Shown here: positions 43,683 through 51,699 of the stretch, piece after piece | Layout of the letters: each line of letters opens with the position of its first letter | How positions within the stretch are numbered: position 1 is the first letter of the stretch | Assembly: GCA_039030335.1 (NCBI GenBank) | Contig: JBCCEJ010000001.1 | Coordinates: 62,001 to 126,000, forward strand | Source: JBCCEJ01 sp039030335 | GTDB lineage: Bacteria > Pseudomonadota > Gammaproteobacteria > HK1 | Length of the DNA stretch: 64,000 bases | Direction: 5' to 3' | Program-made: the position numbers and the translations under genes | The notes under the pieces: generated by a model | Told to the model about the DNA's origin: nothing | Seen by the model: the letters and a program-made list of their open reading frames with translations, nothing else | Databases searched by the model: none

Positions 43683-44429
43683 ATGGTTTTGCGAATCTGT
43701 CGCCTGGCGGCGTTGCTGCTGGCGTTTTCACCTGTACTGGTTGCGGCACGAGCCGACCTCAACCCCGAGTACGGCGATCCGACGTATCGGGCCAATACGG
43801 TTTTTTCGCCGGATGCGGCGTCGCCTGCTGAGTACAAGCAGCGGGTTATCGTGGTCTTTCACGGCTTCATGAGCGCCGTCCCGAATGGCACCTTCAAGCG
43901 GCTGTATCGGAAGTTTCGTCGCGACTACACGGTCATCGGCATCAACTACAATCCGCTGGAAGTCGAACGTACGCTCGGGCTTTTGAACGACGTCGCACTT
44001 CGCCACTTACAGGGCCGCCAGGTCACGGTCATCGGGACCTCGCTGGGTGGATTTTGGGCGCGTTACTTTGGGAAACTAACCCGCGCGCACCGCGTGGTCA
44101 TGTTGAACCCGTTGGTGCGCCCGCAGCGCCAGCTTCAGAAATACGCCGGGCGCACCCGACAAAATGTGCGCCGCGCGCGCAAATACGTCATTCGTCAAAC
44201 TGATTTGGCCGACTACGCACGCTTCGACGTGCGTCGCTTTGATGGCCCACCCACGTTGCTGATCGTGACTCTGGACGACGATTTTGTCGATCCGAACATC
44301 GCTATTCGCACGTACCGCGGTTCCGTCAACATGACCATCGAGGCCTATGATTCGGGCGGTCACACGATCAAGCTGCAACGGCATAACGCATTACAACGTA
44401 TCGCCGAGTTTCTGGTTGCTCCGAGTTGA
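43683..44429 (+). CDS. secreted alpha/beta hydrolase, YqiA/UPF0227-like
   Basis: 248 residues with a signal peptide (about 1-22). Alpha/beta hydrolase fold: VIVVFHGFMSAVPNGTFKRLY (oxyanion-hole HGF), the nucleophile elbow GTSLGGFWA (Ser about residue 121), an acid in LDDDFVD and the catalytic His in SGGHTIKL. The compact size and the GTSLGG elbow fit the YqiA esterase family, usually cytoplasmic, so a signal peptide is a difference. Substrate unknown. It is transcribed away from the CFA-synthase pair. Confidence 0.78.
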   Translation: MVLRICRLAALLLAFSPVLVAARADLNPEYGDPTYRANTVFSPDAASPAEYKQRVIVVFHGFMSAVPNGTFKRLYRKFRRDYTVIGINYNPLEVERTLGLLNDVALRHLQGRQVTVIGTSLGGFWARYFGKLTRAHRVVMLNPLVRPQRQLQKYAGRTRQNVRRARKYVIRQTDLADYARFDVRRFDGPPTLLIVTLDDDFVDPNIAIRTYRGSVNMTIEAYDSGGHTIKLQRHNALQRIAEFLVAPS

Positions 44430-44487
44430 GCTGTAGCGGGCGCCGATCGGCACCGGATCGTGGCGGCGCGATACCGCCTCTCATCGG

Positions 44488-45222
44488 TCAGTTGAAATCC
44501 ACCAACAACGCGGCGTGGTCGCTAAGGGCGTGGCGTGTGTCAGGCGCATCGGGGTGTGCGCCCCATTCGTAGCGTGCTCCACGCAGGCGTGGCAGTGCCG
44601 GCCGGTTGATGAACGCCTGATCCAGGCGATAGCCGTTACCGGCGTTTGGGGAATACCACGTATAGCACGGCGCGTCCGGTTCGAACTGGCGGTAGACGTC
44701 CGCCCAACCGGCTTTCTCGAGACCGGGGATCCACCGGCTCTCCCACTCCGAAAACGCATCCGGATTGCCGTCGACAGGCGGCACCCCGCAATTCGTATCC
44801 CCGCCAAAGATTGCGGGTCCGCCGCGCCAGCGCCGCGCGAACGCCGTTACCGCATCGAAGTACGGCCGTTTGCGGCCGGTGACGTAGTTTGGTGCGTGCA
44901 GGATACCAACGACCAGCCCGCTCGCGAGACGGACCATCAGCCAACGCACCGGATCGGGCGGGCTGGTCTTCAGACCGACGCGCTGAAACGGTTCGCGGGC
45001 CGCAATGAAGCAGGCGTTGGTCGCCGGGGCGCGGCGCAAGACGGTATCGCGCTGCCAGGCGAAGCCGGCTTCTGCGAGATTACCGGCCAGTTCAGTACTG
45101 GCTTCAGTGCCACGAAATTCGCACAGTCCGACCACGTGTGGACGCCATGCGAGCAGCTGATCGACGATCCACTGCGCTCGTTTGCCACCGCCCGCCCGAA
45201 TGTTCCAGTAGGCGATACGCAT
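44488..45222 (-). CDS. endonuclease/exonuclease/phosphatase family protein
   Basis: 244 residues of the EEP fold. Catalytic motifs seen in order: YWNIRAGGGK (Asn), GLCEFRG (metal Glu), LHAPNY (His), FGGDTNCG (Asp/Asn), YRLDQAF (Asp) and ALSDHAALLVDF (Asp-His). Substrates in the superfamily range from DNA to inositol phosphates and sphingomyelin; nothing decides here. It lacks a signal peptide, so it acts in the cytoplasm. Last gene of a leftward group with a cupin and a membrane transporter; 33 bases separate it from the cupin gene. Confidence 0.82.
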   Translation of the reverse strand: MRIAYWNIRAGGGKRAQWIVDQLLAWRPHVVGLCEFRGTEASTELAGNLAEAGFAWQRDTVLRRAPATNACFIAAREPFQRVGLKTSPPDPVRWLMVRLASGLVVGILHAPNYVTGRKRPYFDAVTAFARRWRGGPAIFGGDTNCGVPPVDGNPDAFSEWESRWIPGLEKAGWADVYRQFEPDAPCYTWYSPNAGNGYRLDQAFINRPALPRLRGARYEWGAHPDAPDTRHALSDHAALLVDFN

Positions 45223-45255
45223 GGCCCTAAACCGGTTGGTCTTTCGGGCAGGGTG

Positions 45256-45774
45256 TCATGGCCCCGGTGACCCGTGCGGCCAGAGCCTGTCGAGCGGTCC
45301 GCCGGGTCCGGCCACGGGGTCCATGGACGGATGCGACACCTTGGCGATCGTCGCGGCGTGCAGCTCGACGGTCGCCTGGCTTGGCTCGCACAGATCGGCT
45401 ACCTGCCCGGCGGGATACGCGCCCACGATGCCGAGACGTCCCTCGCTCGTGAGCTTCTTGTGTGCGACGCCGGCGGGTATGACCACCACGTCACCCGGTA
45501 CCGCCGTCAGGGTTGGTCCGTCGTCGCCGCCGAAGCGGACGGTGACCGTACCGCTGTAGATACCGAGAACCTCGTGTGCATTGCTGTGGTAGTGATGAAA
45601 TCCGAAGACGCCGTTGCGCCACGCGCTCGGCCAGGCATGGGCGTCGAAGCAACGTTCGAACGCCGCCGCGAGATCGCCTTCGGCCGCGAGTGCGCTGGCG
45701 TAGAACAACAGCGCGCAGTGCGGATTGTTGGGTACGGCACCGTTGCGCTCCAACAGATGCGTCACGACACGCAT
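45256..45774 (-). CDS. cupin protein, YjlB-like
   Basis: 172 residues. Cupin motif 1 is FHHYHSNAHEVLGIYSGTVTV (about 60-80), motif 2 PGDVVVIPAGVAHKKL (about 94-109), with a metal site formed by two His, a Glu-like position and a later His. Length and the HSNAHEVLG stretch match YjlB, an uncharacterised Bacillus subtilis protein. A role in stress or metabolite sensing is possible but unproven. It is the middle gene of a leftward group with an EEP protein and a multi-pass transporter. Confidence 0.78.
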   Translation of the reverse strand: MRVVTHLLERNGAVPNNPHCALLFYASALAAEGDLAAAFERCFDAHAWPSAWRNGVFGFHHYHSNAHEVLGIYSGTVTVRFGGDDGPTLTAVPGDVVVIPAGVAHKKLTSEGRLGIVGAYPAGQVADLCEPSQATVELHAATIAKVSHPSMDPVAGPGGPLDRLWPHGSPGP

Positions 45775-45839
45775 GCGGTACTCCTGGATTCTGAGTGTGG
45801 TCGAGACCCGCCGGACTGCGGTCGATTGCTGCGACCAGG

Positions 45840-47165
45840 TCAGCGGGTTTCAACATACCAGCCGAGCCGATGTAGCCGCCAACCGCTTAGCGCAGTCTCC
45901 ACCACGTACGAGAGTATCCACGTGGCGACGCCGAGCAGCGCACCATTGACCTCGGGGTTGATGAGACTGTAGCTCGCCGCCAACACCGCCATCGCCACCC
46001 TCAAAACCCCGCCGAAAGCGAGCGCCGTGGTGGTGCGCGCCCGCGCGAGCAGACCCCGGAACAGCGCCGAGGAACTCCAGAACGCGGCCATGATAAAGGC
46101 GATCTGCATCGCCGGTTCACAGTAACCGGCGAGTTCCGGTGACAGGCCCATGATATCGAGCAGTACCACGTGCTTGAGCGGCGTATGGAACAGCACCAGC
46201 GCCAGTAGTGCGAACAGCCCGATCAACTGCACGGTAAACACCATCATGACGCGAACGTCCTGACGTGAGCCGATCAGTGTTTGCGAGGTCTGCACGAGGT
46301 TGCGCATCGGCCCCATCAGCAGCGAGACCAGCCCGTGCGCGACACCGAATGCCGCGATCGCAAGCTCCGCCTGAGCCAGGCGCCCAAGATACAGGTTGAT
46401 CGCAAATACGACCCCCATCTCTGCCGACTGGTTGATGATGAGGGGCCAGGAGAAGCGCCAGTACCCGAGGAGTGGCTCCGGGGCCTTTTTGCGCGGCGGC
46501 AGCGCGACCAGATGGCGCCAGCAGAAGCACCAGGCGAAGACGGTCTCACTCAGCATGCAGAACACCAGCGCGCCGCCGCCGATCGCTGCACCTTCGAGCC
46601 AGTTGGGCAGGAACACGAGCGACAGGCCGAGCGACGCCAGCCGGACCAAAGTGCTCCACGTGATGATGATCGTGCGCCGGTTCAGCATCAACAGCGCAAA
46701 CGCGGTGCCCCGCAACAGCAGTACCGGCATGCTGAGCACAAGCAGTCCAGTGCACATGCGCGCCTGCGTGACCGCTACCGGTCCGAGTCCGAACCAATCC
46801 CGGTAAACGGTGTCACCCACCGACGTCAACGCGATGAGCAAAGCCAGCGCGACGGGCAACGCCAGGAGCAACGCTGTGAAGCCGATGAGGCGCAAGACGT
46901 CCTGACGCGACTTCAGGTAGGACAGGCAGAGCAGCGCCATCAGTTCCGACGCACTGGTGATAGCGAAATAGAGTGTGAATGCCGCATTGAACGCGGCGAG
47001 CGATACGCTTGGAGAGTCAGTGCGAGCAAGGAATGCGTGGATAGCCGACTTCGAGATCATGTTGAGCTCGACCATCAGTACCAGCGGGCCGAAAAATGCA
47101 TAGGTATCGCGCAGGCGCAACGGCCCCCGGTGCTTCGATCCGGGCTTCACCTTTGCGTCGCTCAC
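45840..47165 (-). CDS. multi-pass membrane transporter resembling animal ANKH (progressive ankylosis) protein
   Basis: 441 residues, about 12 membrane helices, GTG start. The fold is MATE/MVF-like. Short stretches align with human ANKH in the same order: FSWPLIINQSAEM (ANKH FWWPLALILATQ), LMGPMRNLVQTSQTLIGSRQDVR ([22 protein letters not shown]), VVLLDIMGLSPELAGYC (KILIDIIGVDFAFAELC) and VNGALLGVATWILSYVVETAL ([21 protein letters not shown]). ANKH exports pyrophosphate, ATP or citrate-like anions in animals; bacterial members are unstudied as far as I know. This comparison is from memory and not a computed alignment. It heads the leftward group with the cupin and EEP genes. Confidence 0.6.
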   Translation of the reverse strand: MSDAKVKPGSKHRGPLRLRDTYAFFGPLVLMVELNMISKSAIHAFLARTDSPSVSLAAFNAAFTLYFAITSASELMALLCLSYLKSRQDVLRLIGFTALLLALPVALALLIALTSVGDTVYRDWFGLGPVAVTQARMCTGLLVLSMPVLLLRGTAFALLMLNRRTIIITWSTLVRLASLGLSLVFLPNWLEGAAIGGGALVFCMLSETVFAWCFCWRHLVALPPRKKAPEPLLGYWRFSWPLIINQSAEMGVVFAINLYLGRLAQAELAIAAFGVAHGLVSLLMGPMRNLVQTSQTLIGSRQDVRVMMVFTVQLIGLFALLALVLFHTPLKHVVLLDIMGLSPELAGYCEPAMQIAFIMAAFWSSSALFRGLLARARTTTALAFGGVLRVAMAVLAASYSLINPEVNGALLGVATWILSYVVETALSGWRLHRLGWYVETR

Positions 47166-47219
47166 GCGCGGGCGCTCAGGTTATGCTTGAGACCGGGACT
47201 GGCGCGGGAGTAGACAATC

Positions 47220-47603
47220 TTGCATGTGGAAGATCTGCGCTGCTGGCGCTGTGACGCCAGCCTGGAGGACGTTCCGCAGCCCTTCGTCCGGGCAGCCGAA
47301 TGTCCATCCTGTACCGTGGATCTACACGTCTGCAAGATGTGCGAATTCTTCGACGACGCTGCGCGCCGGGGATGTAAGGAGCCTGTGGCAGACGAGGTCA
47401 CGGAGAAAGAGCGGTCCAATTTTTGCGGGTACTTTCAGCCGGTTCCGCCCGGAGCACCGGCCGCTGCCAGTAACACTCAGAGCGACTTGGAGGCACTATT
47501 TGGCATGACGCCCGGGAGCAGCAACGCCAGTGCATCAACCGCTGACGCGGCACGCGATGAATTGGAACGCCTGTTCGGACTGGATGAATCATCGCGGAAA
47601 TAG
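47220..47603 (+). CDS. small cysteine-rich protein, probable zinc-binding
   Basis: 127 residues; the start is taken as the TTG at 47220, with the GTG at 47226 as an alternative. Nine cysteines in the first 70 residues: CWRC (8-11), CPSC (29-32), CKMC (38-41), then CKEP and FCGYF, spaced like two zinc ribbons or a treble-clef pair. The second half is polar and disordered (PAAASNTQ) and contains two similar short helices, LEALFGM and LERLFGL, of the kind that bind a partner. I know no function. It is divergent from the ANKH-like gene. Confidence 0.7.
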   Translation: MHVEDLRCWRCDASLEDVPQPFVRAAECPSCTVDLHVCKMCEFFDDAARRGCKEPVADEVTEKERSNFCGYFQPVPPGAPAAASNTQSDLEALFGMTPGSSNASASTADAARDELERLFGLDESSRK

Positions 47604-47748
47604 ACAATTCGCACCAGTTCGCGCGAGGGCTGGCGGCAAGACCGCAACGGCCTTCATGGAGTTCCAGTGATTCGACCGGGTCGCACGATGCCGAACGAAT
47701 CTGAAGACTCCGACTCCAAACAGTCTTTAACGGGGTTCCTGACTGAAC

Positions 47749-48651
47749 GTGGCCAGCAACTTGACCGATAATGACCCGGTAGACCGCTGGCCGGCCGACG
47801 ATCCAGCCCTGATCGTGGCACCCACGGACTTCCTGATCGAGCGAGAGGCACCGCGTTCGACCGCGGTGGTCGTGAGCGTGCCGCACTACGGGATCGGCTC
47901 GCCCCGACCCTACCGCACGGAGGAGTTCGCGACGCGCCTGGGGCACCATCTGGCATTCGGCTTCGCAGACGACTACGCGGCGGAACTCTACGGCGACTTG
48001 CACGAAGCTGGCGCACACGTCATCGCGACCAGGCTGTCGCGCCTTTTCGTCGATGTGAATCGTCCGCGCACCGACGTGGACTTCAAGGACGGGCGGGCTT
48101 ATTCGCGTACCGGTGTCGTGCGCACTCATTCACGTCGTGATACGCCGATTTTTGCCACGCCCCCGACCGCAGCGGAGGTCGAGCAGCGCCTCAGTGATTA
48201 CTACGACCCCTTCTACGGAGCAGTACAGGCGGCCCTGGACGCCCGCGCATCACGGCACGGTGGTGCCCTGCTGCTCGACATGCATACCGCGAATGCCCGG
48301 CGCATGGGCGAGCACGAAATTGTCCTCGGTACCAGTCGCGGCCGCACCGCCTCCGATGAAACGGTCGCGCTGTTGACATCGGTCTTCGAGCGGCATGCAT
48401 TCAAGGTAGACCTGAACGTGCCTGGCTACGGAGGCGCAAACGTCGTGCGGTCGTTCGGCGCGCACGTACAGGCATCGTTCGAGGCGGTTCAGATCGAGGT
48501 CAATGCAGGGTTGCTGCAACCGCTGGAGAACAGCGAATTCATCGCGTTGCAGATCGGCGGTCACCGGCCACCGCCGAAAGCCGACATTCTCGCGCGTCTG
48601 AGGCGTTGCCTTCGGGAGGTCGTGACGACTTCCATCGAATACTGCACCTGA
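47749..48651 (+). CDS. N-formylglutamate amidohydrolase-family protein
   Basis: 300 residues, GTG start. Landmarks: VVVSVPHYGIGSP (zinc-binding His, about 41-53), TRLSRLFVDVNRPRTD (about 97-112), LLLDMHTANAR (second zinc His, about 176-186) and QIEVNAGLL near 240. In histidine degradation such enzymes split N-formylglutamate into formate and glutamate; no hut genes are nearby, so it may act on another N-formyl amino acid. The 145-base gap before it has nothing recognisable apart from its own promoter. Confidence 0.85.
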   Translation: MASNLTDNDPVDRWPADDPALIVAPTDFLIEREAPRSTAVVVSVPHYGIGSPRPYRTEEFATRLGHHLAFGFADDYAAELYGDLHEAGAHVIATRLSRLFVDVNRPRTDVDFKDGRAYSRTGVVRTHSRRDTPIFATPPTAAEVEQRLSDYYDPFYGAVQAALDARASRHGGALLLDMHTANARRMGEHEIVLGTSRGRTASDETVALLTSVFERHAFKVDLNVPGYGGANVVRSFGAHVQASFEAVQIEVNAGLLQPLENSEFIALQIGGHRPPPKADILARLRRCLREVVTTSIEYCT

Positions 48652-48692
48652 CTCCCGGAACGGATGGCTGACTAAATCTCTTGCGTCACCGG

Positions 48693-49568
48693 TCAGCGCG
48701 CGATGCCGATCAGGGCGACGCTCGGCACGACGAGCGAAACGGCGACGACCGTGCGCCGGTCGAGGTGCGCTTCGTTGAATACCCATACACCGAGCATCAG
48801 CGTGATGAGTGGCCCACACGCCACGATCGGACTGACCACAACCAGGTCACCGCTCAGCAGAGCGGTGTTCAGCGACGCGACCGCGATCGCGTAGAGCGTC
48901 CCCGAACCGAACATCCACAAGACACCCCGTAGCGGTAACGAACGGTGCACCACGCGCTCGCCGCGCAGGCGATCCCAAAGTAACGCCAGTGGAAAAGACA
49001 CCGAGTAGGTGACGAGTGCGACGAAGAAGGGGCTCGGAATGGACTCCATGCCAATTTTTGAGATCGCGTGCGAGACGGACCGTACCAGCGTGGCGCCGAT
49101 CGGCAGCAACAGCGCCCACAGCGGCCAGTGTCGTGCCGCGCTGCCTCGCCACGACAGCACCACCACCGCGGCCGCGATGCCGAAGGTGCCAAGCGCGCCT
49201 TGCCAGGTGAGCGTTTCGCCCAGCCACAGTACCCCCAGCGTGACCCCGACCAGTGGGCCGGTGGCGCCCATGGTCGACGACACCGTCGGCCCCAGTATGC
49301 GCGTACCGGCGGTGCCCAGGTTGGCTGACAAGAGTGGTCGGAACAACCCGATCGCGGCGATGATCGGCAAGGCCGCCGACAGCCAGTAATCAAGCCGCAT
49401 ATAGAGCGGTGCGGTCAGCCAGTAGAGCGCGGTTGCGATCCCCATCTGATAGAGCGTTACCGTCTGGGAATCGGCGTAGTTCAGCGCGCGCTTGGAGCAG
49501 TGATTGCCGAGCGAAAACAATGACGCCGCGGCGAGCGACAGCGCGACCGTTAAGAGCAGCGAGGACAT
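48693..49568 (-). CDS. DMT superfamily transporter (EamA)
   Basis: 291 residues and about ten helices in two EamA halves (HCSKRALNYADSQTV after helix one; GATGPLVGVTLGVLWLGE in helix four). The start at 49568 is an ATG. It is divergent from the ExbB/ExbD-like operon, 179 bases away, and has no clear functional connection to it. Confidence 0.87.
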   Translation of the reverse strand: MSSLLLTVALSLAAASLFSLGNHCSKRALNYADSQTVTLYQMGIATALYWLTAPLYMRLDYWLSAALPIIAAIGLFRPLLSANLGTAGTRILGPTVSSTMGATGPLVGVTLGVLWLGETLTWQGALGTFGIAAAVVVLSWRGSAARHWPLWALLLPIGATLVRSVSHAISKIGMESIPSPFFVALVTYSVSFPLALLWDRLRGERVVHRSLPLRGVLWMFGSGTLYAIAVASLNTALLSGDLVVVSPIVACGPLITLMLGVWVFNEAHLDRRTVVAVSLVVPSVALIGIAR

Positions 49569-49747
49569 GGTTCAGAATCGGCTGGAGCGAACCGTCGCAG
49601 ACGACCGGCCCGGCGCAGGGTGCAGTGTCAGACCATACCACGTGATCGCGCGACTTCGGTGCGCATGCGGGGCCGGTCCGGCTGCTCAGGGCCGGGCCCT
49701 CGGGGCAGGTCCGACAACGCCAGGCCGGGAATGCTACCCTCGCCGAC

Positions 49748-50791
49748 ATGAACTCTGACAGCGCAGAAACTGCGGCTTCGAGCACCCACCAGAGCACGCG
49801 CGCAGTCGCGATCGCGGCGGCCTGCGTGCTGGGCGTCGCGGCGCTCGTGTTGTTGGCTGCCGGCCTGTTCGTGCTGCACAGCAATCTCGCCTACTCGGCT
49901 GCCCGTCTGGGCCTCGCCGGCTGGCTCGCGGCGATGCCCGGATTCGGTGATCTGGCGGTGACGGCGCCGGATGGGCGCGTGTCTCTGGATGCGGCCCTCG
50001 CCCCGCATGCCGGGTGGGTTCAGCCGCTGCTGAAGGACCTTTCGGCGATCTCTCCATTGCTGGTCGTGCTGACCGCTTTACAACTGCTGATGGGCTCACT
50101 GCGGCTCGCGCGCGGCGTGGTCACGGCCATCGCTGGTCCGCGCTTCCCGTTCGCCCGCAGCTACCAGGTTTACTACGTTCAGCTGGGCCTGATCGGCACC
50201 GTGGTTGGCTTTGTGCTGGCATTCGCCGAAATCGACCTCGGGTCTGCCGCCGAGGCACAGACTGAAGTGCTACTCGGTGCGTTGGGGACCGCGCTTTGGT
50301 CAACCCTGACCGCCCTGATCCTCGCCTACATGGTGTGTCCGGTATGCGAAGCCGTGTATCGGTGGCTGGCTGCACTGCGCAATCCGGCTGCCCTGGTCAC
50401 CGAGCCGGGGGCGGCCGTGGCGCAGCTCAGTCACGAGCTGACCCGGGCGGCGGAGGCGCTGAACGAACTGACGGCGAGCGTTTCGGCGACTGCCGTCGAG
50501 CTGGATCTCCGCGACGTTGCGCAGCGCCTCGCCGGGTTGGACGAGCGACTATCGGCGCTCGCCCGCGACGGCCGCGACGTGGTGCGCACGGTCGATTCCA
50601 TGGCGAGCAGCTTCGTGGAGCTTCAGAACACCCAGTCTGATCTGCTGGCGCGGGTCGCGGTTCTCGAGCGCCAGAGCGCATCCAGTGAGGCACGTGCGCT
50701 CGCGATGGCCGGTGTCATGCAAGGTGCCGTGGCGGCGCTCGCGCCACCTCCCGCACAAACCGCCGAAGGCGACGAAGAACCGTCGCGATGA
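49748..50791 (+). CDS. ExbB/TolQ/MotA-like proton-channel protein
   Basis: 347 residues with four helices at about 19-43, 99-121, 142-160 and 174-197, and a cytoplasmic tail with coiled-coil-like heptads at about 222-312. Helix three reads YYVQLGLIGTVVGFVLAF, close to the GLLGTVWG signature of ExbB/TolQ, and helix four LLGALGTALWSTLTALI corresponds to the TolQ/ExbB last helix with its polar Thr. It should form a pentameric stator around the Asp-bearing helix of the next protein and use the proton gradient. First gene of four joined by 4-base overlaps (ATGA to the next). The flagellar or TonB/Tol genes that such proteins normally serve are absent. Confidence 0.78.
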   Translation: MNSDSAETAASSTHQSTRAVAIAAACVLGVAALVLLAAGLFVLHSNLAYSAARLGLAGWLAAMPGFGDLAVTAPDGRVSLDAALAPHAGWVQPLLKDLSAISPLLVVLTALQLLMGSLRLARGVVTAIAGPRFPFARSYQVYYVQLGLIGTVVGFVLAFAEIDLGSAAEAQTEVLLGALGTALWSTLTALILAYMVCPVCEAVYRWLAALRNPAALVTEPGAAVAQLSHELTRAAEALNELTASVSATAVELDLRDVAQRLAGLDERLSALARDGRDVVRTVDSMASSFVELQNTQSDLLARVAVLERQSASSEARALAMAGVMQGAVAALAPPPAQTAEGDEEPSR

Positions 50792-51699
50792 CTGACGCCC
50801 GCGCGCGATTGCTGAGCGATCTGGGTGTCGACCGGCATGAACGGCCATCCATGGATGTGCTGCTGCAGCTGACGCTGCCGATCGTGCTGATCCTCGCGCT
50901 CATCATGACCGTGGAGGTCAGCGAATACGTCGATGCCATGGCGGAGCTCGAGGCGGAGAATGACGAATTGCGCACCGAGCGCGACGCGGCGGTCTCCGAC
51001 CAGCGCTCGATGCGTGCCGACTTCGAGCGCAGTGCCACGGGCGAGCTGGTTCAGGAGCTCGAACGCATGGTGTTGACGATTCAACACCAGCTGTTGCTGA
51101 AGGCAGTCGCCGATTCGGCGGACGCCGAAGCTGACGACATCGGATTGGGCCGCTATGCGGTCGAAGTGCCGGAACCGGGTGCACTGGCAGCCGGGGATCT
51201 GTCGCCCGCATTTCGAGAGACCACGCTCGCTCTCGCGGCGAGATTTAATGGCGATTCGGCGGTTCGCAATACCCGCACGCGACTCACCGCGGCCGTCGAG
51301 GCGCGCTTCGACGAGCTCGCGATCACGTACCTCGACGAGAATCCCCACATGCGCCGGCGCGCGCCTGCGCTGCGGCAAATCGAGGCCGATAACCGGGTCG
51401 CGTTCCTGACCGCATTGGACGGTCATCTGGCGCGGTTGAGCGGCGTCGGGTTCGACGTCCAGATGGATCTTCTGACCGCCTGGTTGCAGAACCCTCAGGC
51501 AACCGTAAGGGTCGACGACGCGGAGGTCGCCAGTCTCTGGAACCGCATTCAGGAAGCATCTGGTGACGAACTGGATGCGCTGTTGGCACAGTTTGCGAAC
51601 CTGCGGATTCGCGATGCATTCGCGGCGCTGGCGAAGGCTGAGCTGGAGCCGCTCGCTGACGTGCGCAGGGCCGCTACGCAGCAGGCTGAGGCGAGGTGA
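50788..51699 (+). CDS. ExbD/TolR/MotB-like single-pass protein with conserved membrane Asp
   Basis: 303 residues. A single helix about 23-43 begins with PSMDVLLQLTLPIVLILAL, matching the TolR/ExbD pattern PxxDVLLVLL, so D23 is the likely proton-carrying residue. A heptad-rich coiled coil follows (about 50-75, MAELEAENDELRTERDA), then a helical extracytoplasmic domain. It lacks the OmpA/peptidoglycan-binding domain of MotB and the small beta fold of ExbD. Start and stop both overlap neighbours (ATGA at 50788, GTGA at 51696). Function as the rotor/rod partner of the channel protein is inferred from gene order and D23. Confidence 0.7.
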   Translation: MTDARARLLSDLGVDRHERPSMDVLLQLTLPIVLILALIMTVEVSEYVDAMAELEAENDELRTERDAAVSDQRSMRADFERSATGELVQELERMVLTIQHQLLLKAVADSADAEADDIGLGRYAVEVPEPGALAAGDLSPAFRETTLALAARFNGDSAVRNTRTRLTAAVEARFDELAITYLDENPHMRRRAPALRQIEADNRVAFLTALDGHLARLSGVGFDVQMDLLTAWLQNPQATVRVDDAEVASLWNRIQEASGDELDALLAQFANLRIRDAFAALAKAELEPLADVRRAATQQAEAR

